Assembly (NCBI RefSeq): GCF_000230735.2
Contig: NC_019962.1
Coordinates: forward strand, 992,001 to 1,056,000
Source: Natrinema pellirubrum DSM 15624
Lineage (GTDB): Archaea > Halobacteriota > Halobacteria > Halobacteriales > Natrialbaceae
Direction: 5' to 3'
DNA: 64,000 nt
The notes beneath the pieces are model-generated. The model saw nothing but the letters and a program-made list of their open reading frames with translations, made no database searches and was not told the origin of the DNA. Position numbers and translations under genes: made by a program. Below are positions 8,222 to 17,984 of the stretch, one piece after another (position 1 is the first letter of the stretch; each line of letters begins with the position of its first letter).

Positions 8222-8929
8222 ATGTCAGTACTCACGGAGTCCGCCGTCGGGCACGACGAACTCGCCGTGCTCAAACTCCTCGCGCTCGAGGGCGGGCTCG
8301 AGGGCGACGTCAAGATCTCCTGTTCTCGCCTCGCCGAGCGGCTCGACGCCTCGAACCAGACCGCCTCGCGACGTCTCCAACGGCTCGAGAGCGCCGACCT
8401 GCTCGAGCGCGATACCGTCAGCGACGGCCAGTGGGTCGCGATCACCGACACCGGCGAGCGAGCCCTCCACGCGGAGTACGAGGACTACCGCCGGATCTTC
8501 GAGACGGACTCACAGATCTCGCTCGAGGGAACTATCACGAGCGGGATGGGCGAGGGTCGCCACTACATCTCCCTGCCGGGCTATCAGCGCCAGTTCGAGG
8601 ACCGGCTCGGCTACGAGCCGTTCCCCGGGACGCTCAACGTCGACCTGCGCGAGGACAGCGTCCGCCGGCGCAGCGCCATGGCCTCGCTCGAGCCCGTCCC
8701 GATCGACGGCTGGGAGTCCGATGACCGGACCTACGGCCCCGCCGTCTGTTACCCCGCGACGATCGAGACCGCCGACGGCGCGACCTACGACGACGCCTAC
8801 ACCATCGCCCCCGAACGCACCCACCACGACGACGACCAGCTCGAGGTGATCGCCCCCGACAAGCTGCGTGACGAACTCGGTCTCGAGGACGGCGATCACG
8901 TCACCGTCTCGGTGGGTGATCGCGAATGA
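8222..8929 (+). CDS. rbkR: Bifunctional transcription regulator / CTP-dependent riboflavin kinase
   Basis: A 235-residue fusion. Residues about 11-90 form a winged helix-turn-helix ([22 protein letters not shown]). Residues about 98-230 form archaeal CTP-dependent riboflavin kinase, which makes FMN from riboflavin; key motifs are [18 protein letters not shown] and [14 protein letters not shown]. Proteins of this architecture, named RbkR, are known to regulate riboflavin genes in archaea as well as to catalyse FMN formation. The ATG at 8222 gives a leaderless transcript from the TATA at 8192-8200. Its TGA overlaps the ATG of ribB by 4 nt, so translation is coupled within the riboflavin operon. 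Confidence 0.93.
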   Translation: MSVLTESAVGHDELAVLKLLALEGGLEGDVKISCSRLAERLDASNQTASRRLQRLESADLLERDTVSDGQWVAITDTGERALHAEYEDYRRIFETDSQISLEGTITSGMGEGRHYISLPGYQRQFEDRLGYEPFPGTLNVDLREDSVRRRSAMASLEPVPIDGWESDDRTYGPAVCYPATIETADGATYDDAYTIAPERTHHDDDQLEVIAPDKLRDELGLEDGDHVTVSVGDRE

Positions 8930-9645
8930 CGGGTCATCACGCGGGCCCACAGTCCAACGCCGACGGCACCGGGGCGGGTTCGGGTACCGGTGGCCCGGCC
9001 GCCGATGCGTTCGACCGCGCACTCGAGTCGCTTCGGACGGGCGAGCCGATCCTCGTCCACGACGCGGCCGACCGCGAGGGCGAGACGGACCTGATCTACC
9101 ACGCCGACGCCGTCACTCCCGAGGCCGTGGCCCGACTGCGCAACGACGCCGGCGGGCTGATCTGCGTCGCGCTGGGCTACGAGATCGCCGAGGCGTTCGA
9201 CCTCCCGTTTTACTCGGACGCGGTCGAGCATCCCGCGACGGCCGACCACGAACTCGGCTACGACGACCGCTCGTCGTTCTCGCTGACGGTCAACCACCGC
9301 GACACCTACACCGGAATTACCGACGACGACCGCTCGACGACCATTCGGGAGTTGGGCGCGGCCGCCGCCACGCCCGAGACGACCGCGTTCGCCGAGGAGT
9401 TCCGCGTCCCCGGCCACGTCCACCTGCTCAAGGGCGCACCGGACCTGTTGGCCCAGCGTGAGGGCCACACCGAACTCGGGCTCGCGCTGGCCGACGCCGC
9501 CGGCCGCTCGCCCGCCGTCGTCGTCTGTGAGATGCTCGACGACGAGACCGGCGACGCGCTCTCCCCGGCCGACGCCCGCGACTACGCCGACCGCCACGGC
9601 TTCGCCTACCTCGAGGGCAGCGAAGTCCTCGAGCGCTGTCGATAG
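8926..9645 (+). CDS. ribB: 3,4-dihydroxy-2-butanone-4-phosphate synthase
   Basis: It converts ribulose 5-phosphate to 3,4-dihydroxy-2-butanone 4-phosphate plus formate, supplying the xylene ring carbons of riboflavin. The active-site loop is [11 protein letters not shown] near residue 45, and [22 protein letters not shown] contains the second conserved region, as in archaeal RibB. Length is 239 residues without a fused GTP cyclohydrolase II domain. The first 25 residues are a Gly/Pro-rich extension. It is translationally coupled to rbkR through an ATGA overlap, so product and regulator of the pathway are co-expressed. Confidence 0.93.
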   Translation: MTGHHAGPQSNADGTGAGSGTGGPAADAFDRALESLRTGEPILVHDAADREGETDLIYHADAVTPEAVARLRNDAGGLICVALGYEIAEAFDLPFYSDAVEHPATADHELGYDDRSSFSLTVNHRDTYTGITDDDRSTTIRELGAAAATPETTAFAEEFRVPGHVHLLKGAPDLLAQREGHTELGLALADAAGRSPAVVVCEMLDDETGDALSPADARDYADRHGFAYLEGSEVLERCR

Positions 9646-9786
9646 CCTGCCGATTCGAGCGCTGTCTCGAGTCGGCCACCAATCGCTGGCTGCCGACAAC
9701 ACAGCGATGACGGCGACAGCGCCGACGGGACCACACGCAGGTCGAATCGCGAACACTTAGTACGGTGGCTTGTAACACTCCTGATC

Positions 9787-10725
9787 ATGGGATTCGACGA
9801 GATGGACGTCGACACGATCTGGATGGACGGCGAGTTCGTCGACTGGGACGACGCGCAGGTCCACGTTCTCACGCACGGACTCCACTACGGCAGCGGCGTC
9901 TTCGAGGGCGCGCGCTGTTACGACACCGAGAACGGCCCCGCGCTCTTTCGCTGGGAGGAACACCTCGATCGGCTCTTCCAGTCGGCCAAGCCCTACGAGA
10001 TGGACATCGAACACTCGAAGGAAGAACTCACTGCGGCGACGAAGGAACTCATCCAGCGCCAGGAACTGCGGTCGTGTTACATCCGCCCGGTTGCCTTCTA
10101 CGGCTACAACTCGCTGGGCGTCAGTCCGAAGGACTGTCCGACCCGCACTGCCATCGCCGCCTGGCCGTGGGGTGCCTACCTCGGCGAGGACGCCCTCGAG
10201 AACGGCATCGACGTGATGATCTCCTCGTGGCGGAAACACGCCTCGAGCCAGATCCCGACCAACGCCAAGACCACGGGCCTGTACGTCAACAGTATGCTCG
10301 CGGGCGAGGAGGCCCGCCGGAACGGCTACGCGGAAGCGATCGTCCTCAACAAGGAGGGCAACGTCGCCGAAGGCCCCGGCGAGAACGTCTTCCTCGTGCG
10401 CGATGACGAGATCTACACGCCCGGCCTCTCGGAGTCGATCCTCGACGGGATCACCCGCGATGCGGTTATTCGGATTGCGGAGGAACTGGGCTACACTGTC
10501 CACGACGACGTCTCGATCTCGCGGGGCGAACTCAACACCGCCGACGAACTGTTCTTCACCGGCTCAGCCGCCGAAGTGACGCCGATCCGGAAAGTCGACA
10601 ACGTCGTCGTCGGGGACGGCTCCCGCGGCCCCGTCACCGAGGAGATCCAACAGCAGTTCTTCGACATCGTCGAACAGGGCTCCGAAGAGTACGACGAGTG
10701 GTTCGAGTTCGTCGACATCGAATAG
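9787..10725 (+). CDS. ilvE: Branched-chain amino acid aminotransferase
   Basis: A fold-type IV PLP enzyme transferring amino groups between glutamate and the 2-oxo acids of Leu, Ile and Val. The 312-residue length is typical. The N-terminal HGLHYGSGVFEGARCY block, the PLP-binding Lys161 in TNAKTTGLY, the NVAEGPGENVF block and the LFFTGSAAEVTPI phosphate-binding region are all present. The ATG at 9787 follows a TATA-like cttagtacg near 9756-9764, consistent with a leaderless monocistronic transcript. Substrate range (branched-chain versus aromatic or D-amino acids) cannot be settled from sequence, but the block pattern fits IlvE. Confidence 0.94.
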   Translation: MGFDEMDVDTIWMDGEFVDWDDAQVHVLTHGLHYGSGVFEGARCYDTENGPALFRWEEHLDRLFQSAKPYEMDIEHSKEELTAATKELIQRQELRSCYIRPVAFYGYNSLGVSPKDCPTRTAIAAWPWGAYLGEDALENGIDVMISSWRKHASSQIPTNAKTTGLYVNSMLAGEEARRNGYAEAIVLNKEGNVAEGPGENVFLVRDDEIYTPGLSESILDGITRDAVIRIAEELGYTVHDDVSISRGELNTADELFFTGSAAEVTPIRKVDNVVVGDGSRGPVTEEIQQQFFDIVEQGSEEYDEWFEFVDIE

Positions 10726-11034
10726 CGGCTCTCTCGACTGTATAGCGCGTGACGACCCGGTTTTACCGGGGTATGATTCCACCGCTGTGGCCTGTTCCTC
10801 GAGAAGCCACTCGCCGTGGCCGGGAGCGCGCCTCGAGTACTACGAGAGGCGCGCGACTCGGGGGAGGGCAGGCGAACACCCGTTACTGACCGCGAGCGAG
10901 GCCGAAGGCCGAGCGAGCGGGCCGACGACCGATGTGAAGTGAGCGTAGTGAACGGAACGGAGGGAGGAGTGCTTTTCATCGAAGTTTTCCCGAGGGTGCG
11001 CCGCAGGCGCACCCGCCGAGGAAAAGTTCGGTGC
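10726..11034. terminator. Intergenic region between convergent genes with two strong hairpins
   Basis: No gene is supported in these 309 nt between ilvE and the convergent DUF502 gene. Two perfect inverted repeats stand out. The first is GCGCGCCTC at 10826-10834 with GAGGCGCGC at 10846-10854. The second is GGGTGCGCC at 10994-11002, loop GCA, GGCGCACCC at 11006-11014, flanked by ttttccc and gaggaaaag. They may act as bidirectional transcription-end structures. Between them lies low-complexity gagcgaggc-like sequence often seen in haloarchaeal spacers. Confidence 0.45.
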
Positions 11035-11724
11035 TTAATCGTCGTCGGACCCGGTCCGCCCGGCCTCGTCGATGACGTCGATCGAGACGCCGGCATCCAT
11101 CCCCCGCCGGTTCGCGTCGCCGAAGCCGGCGCTGAGAACGCGGATCAGGGCGTCCTCGACGTCCTCGTCGAGTTCGGTGATCTCGTCGGACTCGACCTCG
11201 ACGACGTAGCCTGTCGTGATGTTGGGTGACGTCGGTAAGAACAGTACCTCACGCCCGTCGTCGGTCACTTTACCGGTCTTGAACGCGGTCATCCGGAGCC
11301 CCTCCCAGGTCTCGATCTTGACCGGCTTCTGCAGGGATTCCTGTTCGCCGAAGGCCGTCTCGGCGGCCATCTTCGAGGCGTTGTAGACGACCCGCATCAC
11401 CGGCACGCGGTTGGCGATGTTGTCGACGAGTCGCTCGACGAGGCCGCCGACCGTCGTCCGCATCAGATAGCCGACCGAGAACGTCAGGATGATAAAGACC
11501 GTCAGGGCGACGATCACGCGGAGGAACTGGGCGATCTGCTCGCGGGTCTGGACCGCCTGTTGACCGTCGCCGGGGATAAACGCCTCGAGCGCGGCCGCGT
11601 CGAGAATGAGCCCGGGCGTCAGTCCGGCGACGAGTCCGTAGAGCCAGTAGAGCGCATAGAGCGTGACCAAGATCGGGCCGAGAACGATCAGCCCGCTCGC
11701 GAAGTCCCGCTTCCACGAAGCCAT
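11035..11724 (-). CDS. DUF502 family membrane protein
   Basis: A 229-residue integral membrane protein of the DUF502 family, whose function is unknown. Two hydrophobic segments lie near residues 9-32 and 65-90, followed by a soluble domain with the family's VPVMRVVYNASKMAAETAF and GREVLFLPTSPNITTGYVVEV blocks. The ATG at 11724 (MASWKRDFASG) matches the usual family N-terminus; a GTG five codons upstream is possible. The tail is acidic (ending SDDD). It is divergent from the following transporter and convergent with ilvE. Confidence 0.85.
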   Translation of the reverse strand: MASWKRDFASGLIVLGPILVTLYALYWLYGLVAGLTPGLILDAAALEAFIPGDGQQAVQTREQIAQFLRVIVALTVFIILTFSVGYLMRTTVGGLVERLVDNIANRVPVMRVVYNASKMAAETAFGEQESLQKPVKIETWEGLRMTAFKTGKVTDDGREVLFLPTSPNITTGYVVEVESDEITELDEDVEDALIRVLSAGFGDANRRGMDAGVSIDVIDEAGRTGSDDD

Positions 11725-11871
11725 TATCCATTCCCTCACACTGCTGGCTAATGAGCCCTTCCCTTCGGTCGATACTGTCAGTCGAACGCGACTGTGCCGT
11801 GCCGGCGGTCCGAGCCGGCGACGCCCTCGTCACGGACAAATTTCAAGCCAGTAGCCCGACTACTGAGCGGC

Positions 11872-13245
11872 ATGAGCCTCGAGGGGGAGTCGACCGAGGA
11901 GGCCGATCCGCTCGATCCGTTCCGGCAGTTCGTCTCGCTCGAGCGGGACGTGCTGGTCCTCTCGGTGGCGATGTTCGCCTTCAGTCTGGGGTTTCAGATG
12001 ACGAGCCGGTACATGGGCGAGTACCTGTACGCCCTCGGGGCCTCAGGGCTGGTCGTGGGGCTGTTCGGCTCGTTCGGAAACGTAATCAGCGCGGTGTATC
12101 CCTATCCCGGCGGCGCGATCTCGGATCGGATCGGCTCGCGGTACGCACTGACCGCGTTCGGGCTGTGTTCGACGGTCGGCTTCGGAATTTGGCTCGTCGC
12201 GCCGACGCTGGCGGACGTTTCGGTCGGTCCGACCTCGCTTGCGGTCGTCGCGGTCTTTCTCGGGCTCGTCCTCGCGCAGGCCTGGAAGTCCTTCGGGCTC
12301 GGGGCGACGTTCGCCATCGTCAAGCAGGCCGTTCCCCCGTCGCGGCTGGCGGCCGGCTTCGCCAGCACCGAGACGTTCCGCCGGACGGCCTTCCTCGTCG
12401 GCCCGCTGCTTGCTGCCGCGCTCTTTTATCCGTTCGGCTCGAGCGACGGCGGGATCGTCACCGCCTTCCAGTTGATCCTGGTCGTCGCGGTCGCCTTCGG
12501 CGCGCTGGGAACGCTGGTCCAACACTGGCTCTACGACCCCGCGGGCGACGACATCGGTTCGGCGTTCGAGGGTGTCACGCAGTTGCTCGCCGACCTCCGG
12601 GCGCTGCCGGCCGAACTACGCCCGCTGCTGGTCGCGGATACGCTCGTCCGCTTCGCCAACGGGATGGTCTACGTCTTCTTCGTCATCGTCGTCACGCGCT
12701 TTCTCGAGGTCGGGCTCTCGCTGTCGCTGCCGGTGATCGGCGCGGTCGATCTCTCGCCGCAGTCGTATTTCGGGGTGTTGCTGGGGATCGAGATGCTCGT
12801 GGCCCTGGTGACGATGATTCCGGTCGCGAGAGCGGCCGAGCGCGTCGGGCTCAAGCCGGTCGTCGCGATCGGCTTTGCGGTTTATGCGATCTTCCCGATC
12901 CTGCTGATCAACGCGCCGCCGGACGCGGCCGTCCTCGCGGTTCTCTTTGCCTTCTCCGGGCTCCGGTTCGCCGGGCTGCCGGCGCACAAGGCGTTGATCG
13001 TCGGCCCCGCCGAACGAGGTGCCGGCGGTCGGGTCACGGGCGCGTACTACCTGTTGCGAAATCTGATCGTGATTCCCAGCGCCGCGCTGGGTGGGCTGCT
13101 CTGGGATGGCGTTCCCAACCCGTTGACCGGTGCCGAACTGTTCGCCGGCGATCCGATCGTCGCCTTTACCGTCGCGACCGCCATCGGACTGTTCGGGACG
13201 GGCTATTTCCTCCTGTTCGGCGAGGAGTTCGAGGCCTATCAGTAA
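11872..13245 (+). CDS. Major facilitator superfamily transporter
   Basis: A 457-residue membrane protein with about twelve hydrophobic segments in two halves, typical of MFS permeases. The loop between helices 2 and 3 carries GGAISDRIGSRYALT, the MFS motif A variant (DRxGxR), and a matching AERVGLKP element lies in the second half. The ATG at 11872 is preferred to an in-frame upstream start because the N-terminal soluble leader is short and acidic. No substrate can be inferred: neighbours are unrelated and no substrate-specific signature is visible. Confidence 0.85.
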   Translation: MSLEGESTEEADPLDPFRQFVSLERDVLVLSVAMFAFSLGFQMTSRYMGEYLYALGASGLVVGLFGSFGNVISAVYPYPGGAISDRIGSRYALTAFGLCSTVGFGIWLVAPTLADVSVGPTSLAVVAVFLGLVLAQAWKSFGLGATFAIVKQAVPPSRLAAGFASTETFRRTAFLVGPLLAAALFYPFGSSDGGIVTAFQLILVVAVAFGALGTLVQHWLYDPAGDDIGSAFEGVTQLLADLRALPAELRPLLVADTLVRFANGMVYVFFVIVVTRFLEVGLSLSLPVIGAVDLSPQSYFGVLLGIEMLVALVTMIPVARAAERVGLKPVVAIGFAVYAIFPILLINAPPDAAVLAVLFAFSGLRFAGLPAHKALIVGPAERGAGGRVTGAYYLLRNLIVIPSAALGGLLWDGVPNPLTGAELFAGDPIVAFTVATAIGLFGTGYFLLFGEEFEAYQ

Positions 13246-13346
13246 CGATCACCGTTACGGAGTCCTGCACCTGGGATGTCCCGTCTCGAGTCCGCCGGGT
13301 CGCCGCGGTCGATGGATCGGCCGGCGTTGCTCGACCGCTCGATCGG

Positions 13347-14876
13347 TTAGAGGAACAGGCGGTAGTAGTACGGACTGACGAACCCCTCGATCAGCGCCGC
13401 AACGGCGAGTACCATGCCGATTCCGACCAGGACCCAGAACGCCCGCTCGAGAGTGTCCGCCAGTTCGACCCGACTGGCCCGTCCCCGGAGGGTCCGCCAC
13501 CCGGCCGCTCCGACGGCGATCCCCAGCGCCGCCGACACGAGGATCGCCGGAATCTCGAAGATGCCGTGGGGAGCCACGAACGCCGCCAGTTGTGTCGGAT
13601 CCGTCTCGAGGCGTGCGATCGCACCGAGGAAGACGCCGTTGAAAAGCAGCGAGACGATCGCCGGGACGACGAGCGCGAGCCCGCCGTAGGCCGTCGAGAG
13701 CGCGACCAGCCAGTTGTTGCCGAACAGTTCGACGGCCGCCGCGGGCGGGAAATGTCCCTCGAGGCGGCCGGCGATCGAGGCCTCGACGGTGCCGGCGTAG
13801 GGATCGGCGACGAGCCAGCCGGCCCAGAAACTCAGCCCGGCGAGGACGATGACCAGGACGTGGGTGCCCGGATGCGAGCGGACGAACGCGGTCAGCGCCG
13901 ACCAGCCACGTCCCAGGCCGGCTCTGAACTGGCCCCGAGGAGAGCGGGGCGGCGACGCGGGCGGCTCGAGCCGGTCGCGATAGCCACAGTAGACGGCCGT
14001 TTTCAGCAGGTCCAGCGTTGGGAAGAGAACGAACGACGTGACCAGCGAGCCCAGCGCGACGACATCGACGAGCGAGAGCAGTCCGGAGACCGTCGAGAGC
14101 GCGAGGAACGCCCCGACAGCCATGACGTAGTAGAAGCCAGCCTCGACCGGCTGTCTGCGGATGAAGCCGGCCGCGTGCCGTAGTGAGCCGACGACGCCCG
14201 CGTCGTCGACGACGACCGCGACCGGGGCGAACGCGAACACGGCGCGAATCGCGAGGAGCGCGATGATCGCGACGCCGACGGCCAGCAACACGACGGGGAC
14301 GGCCAGCAGGCTCAACCCGCCCAACAGCGAGACGCTGCCGGCAACCACTGCGGTCACGGTCCCCACGGCGACGAGAATAACCGCCCAGCACAGTAGCTCG
14401 AGGACGAACAGGCCGAGAAAGCGCGGCCAGTACCGACGAGCGCCGGAGAGCGCGGCGACGAGTCCGCGCTCGTCCCGAAGCCGCCCGTAACAGGCCCCGA
14501 GTTGGCCCGCGGCGACGGCGGCCGAGGCGAGCGCGAACAGCGCGATACTCACAAGGACCGTCACCGCAGCGAGCGCGAGCAGCGGCGGCGTCACCAGCTG
14601 ATCGACGACCGGCTCGAGGCCGGCCGCCCACGATTCGAACTGTTCGGGATCGGCGTTGGGATCGGTTGGCGGCTGTTCGAGGTCGGTCAAGTGAGTCCGA
14701 ATCGTCTCGAGGCGGCCGGTCGTCGCGAGAAAGAGGTAGGCGACGGCGACGGCCAGAAACGGGACGGTGCGGACGATCGCGGGGATCGACGCACCGATGA
14801 GATAGGCCGGGAGGAAATCGCCCGGCCGGCGACGGAGGACGGCCACGACGGCGGCGACGTAATCTGACAGGGACAT
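13347..14876 (-). CDS. Polytopic membrane protein with C-terminal SpoIIM (DUF95) domain
   Basis: A 509-residue fusion of two membrane modules. The N-terminal part (about 1-310) has six or more helices and resembles the integral membrane domain found with glycerophosphodiester phosphodiesterases. The C-terminal part (about 330-509) has the SpoIIM/DUF95 hallmarks: GNNWLVALSTAYGGL, then LFNGVFLGAI, then APHGIFEIPAILVSAALG. Bacterial SpoIIM acts in septal peptidoglycan remodelling during engulfment, which an archaeon lacks, so a membrane-organising or transport role is only a guess. It starts with ATG at 14876 and is convergent with the MFS gene. Confidence 0.8.
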   Translation of the reverse strand: MSLSDYVAAVVAVLRRRPGDFLPAYLIGASIPAIVRTVPFLAVAVAYLFLATTGRLETIRTHLTDLEQPPTDPNADPEQFESWAAGLEPVVDQLVTPPLLALAAVTVLVSIALFALASAAVAAGQLGACYGRLRDERGLVAALSGARRYWPRFLGLFVLELLCWAVILVAVGTVTAVVAGSVSLLGGLSLLAVPVVLLAVGVAIIALLAIRAVFAFAPVAVVVDDAGVVGSLRHAAGFIRRQPVEAGFYYVMAVGAFLALSTVSGLLSLVDVVALGSLVTSFVLFPTLDLLKTAVYCGYRDRLEPPASPPRSPRGQFRAGLGRGWSALTAFVRSHPGTHVLVIVLAGLSFWAGWLVADPYAGTVEASIAGRLEGHFPPAAAVELFGNNWLVALSTAYGGLALVVPAIVSLLFNGVFLGAIARLETDPTQLAAFVAPHGIFEIPAILVSAALGIAVGAAGWRTLRGRASRVELADTLERAFWVLVGIGMVLAVAALIEGFVSPYYYRLFL

Positions 14877-14970
14877 ACGCTTCGCTTGGGCGGCGTCTCA
14901 GTTAAATGATCGTTCTCGATGGCTGAGTAGAGCCGGCAGTTCGAGGCCCTGATCGACCGGTGGGATCGCG

Positions 14971-15294
14971 TTATCGCGAGTACGTCTCGAGACGGACGAT
15001 CCGATCGTCCGCGAGTTCGAAGACGTCCGCGAACTCGAAGAGCGTCGCGCCGTCGTCGACGACGCGACCCTGCACCGCGACGCGGTCGCCGTCGGCGATG
15101 ACGGCCGCGAGTTCGTGGCCGGTGTCCGGATTCGGCCGCTCGTCACGCATGAACGCGACGAACGCAGCCCGGTCGTCGAAGGTGCGGTCGGGGCGGCGCT
15201 GGACGAACTGAGGAGCGAGGACCGTCTCGAGCGCCTCGTAGTCGTGATCGTCGAGGGCATCGTAGTAGCGCCTGACGAGGGTGGCGGGGGTCAT
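14971..15294 (-). CDS. SnoaL-like / NTF2-fold protein
   Basis: A 107-residue protein of the NTF2-like superfamily. It begins MTPATLVRRYYDALDDHDYE, the characteristic first helix, followed by an LAPQFVQRRPDRTFDDR block and the beta-sheet ending FADVFELADDRIVRLETY. Such proteins bind small hydrophobic ligands or act as isomerases and polyketide cyclases; no active site can be named here. The ATG at 15294 is chosen because the longer upstream frame is antisense to the peroxiredoxin and has shadow composition. Confidence 0.82.
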   Translation of the reverse strand: MTPATLVRRYYDALDDHDYEALETVLAPQFVQRRPDRTFDDRAAFVAFMRDERPNPDTGHELAAVIADGDRVAVQGRVVDDGATLFEFADVFELADDRIVRLETYSR

Positions 15295-15337
15295 ACACGA
15301 CGTTTCGTCGCGACTGACAAAAGAGTGGACGCTCCGA

Positions 15338-16240
15338 TCAGTCGTCCGCGACGTCCCCGTCGACGGTCTCGAGGAGGGTTTCGGGTTCGGGCGGCTCCTC
15401 TCGGTCGGCCGCGGCGGCGTGAACGGGGTCGGCATCCGTCCGGTAGTCGTCGCCGGTCGTCTCGTCGCCGCGGCCGTAGTGGTCCGCCGCGCTCGCGTAC
15501 CACTTCGCGGCGTTGCGCCGATCCGTCGCCTGTTCGTTCGCCCGTTCCGCGATCCGGGCGACGGCCTCGTCGTCCGCGTACCGCCTGGCGGCATCGAACG
15601 CCTCAAGCGCGTCGGTAAGCGGCTCGACGGCGGCGTCGAAGGCGGCGGCTGCCGTCACCCAGTCCTCGGCCGCGAACGCCTCGCGGCCCCGCTCGTACTC
15701 CGTCACGCCCTCGCGGTAGTGGGTGTGCGCGATCCGGTAGCGCTCGACGGCCGCATCGTCGTCGGAGATCGTTTCGATCGTCTCGCGGATCTCCGCCAGG
15801 GGCGGCTGCCGTTGTGGGTCGTCGCTCGACCAGGCGCAGTGGACAGTCCGTTCCCCATCGAGGACGAACACGGCGCGTTTGGCCGCCTGCCGGTGGCCGT
15901 ACTGGTCGTCCGAAAGGACGCCGTAGGTCGTCGCGATCGAGCCGTCGCTGTCCGACACGAGCGGGAAATCGAGGTCGTAGCGGTCCGCGAACGCCCGATG
16001 GCTAAACGCGGAGTCGGTCGAAACCCCGACGATCGAAACGTCGTTCTGGAGCCCGAACAGGTCGAGATCGCGGAGTGAACAGAGTTCCTCGGTACAGCTC
16101 GGGCTGAAATCGGCCGGGTAGAAGACCAACAGGACGACGCCGCTGTCGGCGGTCACCTCGTCGAACGTGACGTGACGGATCTCGTCGTCGATCGCTGCGG
16201 GCCCGTCGAACGTCGGTGCGGTTGCCCCCGTCTCGAGCAT
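15338..16240 (-). CDS. Peroxiredoxin (AhpC/TSA, Bcp/PrxQ-like) with C-terminal helical extension
   Basis: Residues about 1-150 are a thioredoxin-fold peroxidase that reduces hydroperoxides. The peroxidatic site is [13 protein letters not shown]: Cys49 with the upstream Pro and Ser of the active-site loop, and Cys54 five residues later, the spacing of the resolving Cys in atypical 2-Cys Bcp/PrxQ. Residues about 165-275 form an Ala-rich helical region ([27 protein letters not shown]) that looks like tetratricopeptide repeats, followed by an acidic tail. At 300 residues it is about twice the usual Bcp length. The ATG at 16240 is used; upstream in-frame starts exist but add no homologous sequence. 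Confidence 0.85.
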   Translation of the reverse strand: MLETGATAPTFDGPAAIDDEIRHVTFDEVTADSGVVLLVFYPADFSPSCTEELCSLRDLDLFGLQNDVSIVGVSTDSAFSHRAFADRYDLDFPLVSDSDGSIATTYGVLSDDQYGHRQAAKRAVFVLDGERTVHCAWSSDDPQRQPPLAEIRETIETISDDDAAVERYRIAHTHYREGVTEYERGREAFAAEDWVTAAAAFDAAVEPLTDALEAFDAARRYADDEAVARIAERANEQATDRRNAAKWYASAADHYGRGDETTGDDYRTDADPVHAAAADREEPPEPETLLETVDGDVADD

Positions 16241-16424
16241 ACCACTCGTTCGGCCTACGACTGCCATATGCACACCGATCGCACGGAGCGAGCGAGTCGG
16301 ATCGGCGGCACTGACCGCACCGTCGACCGGAGTCAGCAAGGGACGCGACGCGGATTCGCTTCCGGAGCGGCCGATTCGACCGCGGTTCGCGACCCTTTTG
16401 TCCCGAGCCGACCTGTGTTCGGCC

Positions 16425-16931
16425 GTGGAGTGTCACGTCTACTACGAGGGCGACGACGACCCCGAGAAGTGTACCGCGCGTCGCCTCGAGCAGTTCGACG
16501 AGGCGACCCTCTACCGGTCGATGGGGCAGGTGCCCTACGGGGTCGTTCTCAACCCCCACGCCGAGCAGGCGCTCTCGCCGGCCGACCGCGAGGAGGGGCT
16601 GGGGACGCTGGTCGCCCTCGATTGCTCGTGGGAGTCCGCCGAGGAGGCGTCGTTCCAGATGCGCGGCGTCCACCGGGCGCTGCCCTTCCTCGTCGCCGCG
16701 AATCCGATCAACTACGGCCGGCCGTTCCGGCTGACCACCGTCGAGGCGCTGGCCGCGGCCTGCTGTATTTTCGACGAGTACGACCGCGCCGAGGAACTGC
16801 TCGAGCCGTTCCGCTGGGGCGAGACCTTCCTGACGTTAAACGAGGAACCGCTGCGTCGCTACAGCGAGTGTGCCGACTCGAGCGAGGTCGTCGCGGTCCA
16901 GGAAGACTATCTGGCCGACGAGGAGGAGTGA
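16425..16931 (+). CDS. tsr3: Small-subunit rRNA aminocarboxypropyltransferase (DUF367)
   Basis: Tsr3 transfers the 3-amino-3-carboxypropyl group of SAM to a uridine or pseudouridine in the decoding region of small-subunit rRNA. The 168-residue protein carries the family blocks [58 protein letters not shown] and [11 protein letters not shown]. The GTG at 16425 (MECHVYYEG) is preferred over the TTG at 16398, because a TATA-like cccttttg at 16393-16400 sits 25-30 nt before it and family members begin at this point. Confidence 0.92.
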   Translation: MECHVYYEGDDDPEKCTARRLEQFDEATLYRSMGQVPYGVVLNPHAEQALSPADREEGLGTLVALDCSWESAEEASFQMRGVHRALPFLVAANPINYGRPFRLTTVEALAAACCIFDEYDRAEELLEPFRWGETFLTLNEEPLRRYSECADSSEVVAVQEDYLADEEE

Positions 16932-16949
16932 CACCCGACGCGAGGCGGC

Positions 16950-17867
16950 TCACCCGGTGTTCTCGTCGCTCGGCGGTGCCGACCGCCGTGCGAGCCACGA
17001 CTCGTACCCGGCGTACCCGAGCGCGACGGCGGCGAACGATACGAGGAGGACGACTGGAACGACCGCTCGACCGCCAGCGGAGTCGCCGCTTCGGGTGACG
17101 AGGGCGGCGAACCCGACGGCGAACGCGAGGAAGCCGATCCCGATGGCCGCCAGGACGATCCGCATCGGACGGGTCGTGCCGGCCGTCTTCGGTGGCGTCG
17201 TCGGCGTCGCCGCGAGCCCCCACTCGAGGGCGCGGTCGACGGCCGCAGCATGTCGATCCGGCACCGGGACGAAACGCGGCGGACCGTGGACTCGCCGGAT
17301 CACGACGAACTGCCACCGTGAGAGCGGCCCCAGGGAGAGCCGCCGGACGCCGATCACGTTCTCGAGGTCGATCACCGTTGGCCCGCCGAAATCGTCGTCC
17401 TCACCCAGTTGCAGCCATCGTTCGTCTCGCTCGAGCGTGACCGTCGCCGTCAGCGGGCCGAGAAACACCATCGACAGGAACCCGAGGACGAACAACGCAA
17501 GCGTTAGCTCGGGTACAGTGGCGATCGTGCCCGCAATGAGGACGGTACCGACGGCCGTCGCGACGACGATTCCGCGTTTCGTGAGCCGGTCGGTTCCCGC
17601 GTACTGAGCGATCCACTTGGAGCCGTTCGTCCCGTACTGAACGAGTAGCCAACAGTACAGCAGGGACATCGGACCGCCGACGAGCCCGAGGACCACGACG
17701 AGCGCCAGCGTCGATCCGGTGACCGCGCCGACTAGCGTGAAAACAGCGAGACTCAGTAGCACGACGAGCCCGAGCCCACCACCGATCCCATAAGGGGCGT
17801 ACGCGGCGAGCCGCGAGAGCCAGCTGTTGTGCGGGCCCATCGTCCACCGGATCGATTCCGTAGCCAT
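16950..17867 (-). CDS. Membrane protein with internal soluble domain
   Basis: A 305-residue protein of unknown function. Hydrophobic segments lie near residues 23-45, 48-70, 88-106, 112-132, 245-267 and 273-293, giving about six helices. Between the fourth and fifth is a soluble beta-rich region (about 140-225) with an ERDERWLQLGEDDDFGGPTV block that resembles a PH-like module. The ATG at 17867 is the first reasonable start. It is divergent from the L40e gene and convergent with tsr3. Confidence 0.7.
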   Translation of the reverse strand: MATESIRWTMGPHNSWLSRLAAYAPYGIGGGLGLVVLLSLAVFTLVGAVTGSTLALVVVLGLVGGPMSLLYCWLLVQYGTNGSKWIAQYAGTDRLTKRGIVVATAVGTVLIAGTIATVPELTLALFVLGFLSMVFLGPLTATVTLERDERWLQLGEDDDFGGPTVIDLENVIGVRRLSLGPLSRWQFVVIRRVHGPPRFVPVPDRHAAAVDRALEWGLAATPTTPPKTAGTTRPMRIVLAAIGIGFLAFAVGFAALVTRSGDSAGGRAVVPVVLLVSFAAVALGYAGYESWLARRSAPPSDENTG

Positions 17868-17984
17868 TACTCGAGCGGACACGCTGGCCGGCCCTAAATG
17901 TTGCCTCGGCAACCCGTTTTGCGGCTGCCTTCCCACGGCGACCCCAATCACAGCCGTTAAATGGGCCACGGGCGAAGCCGGGGT

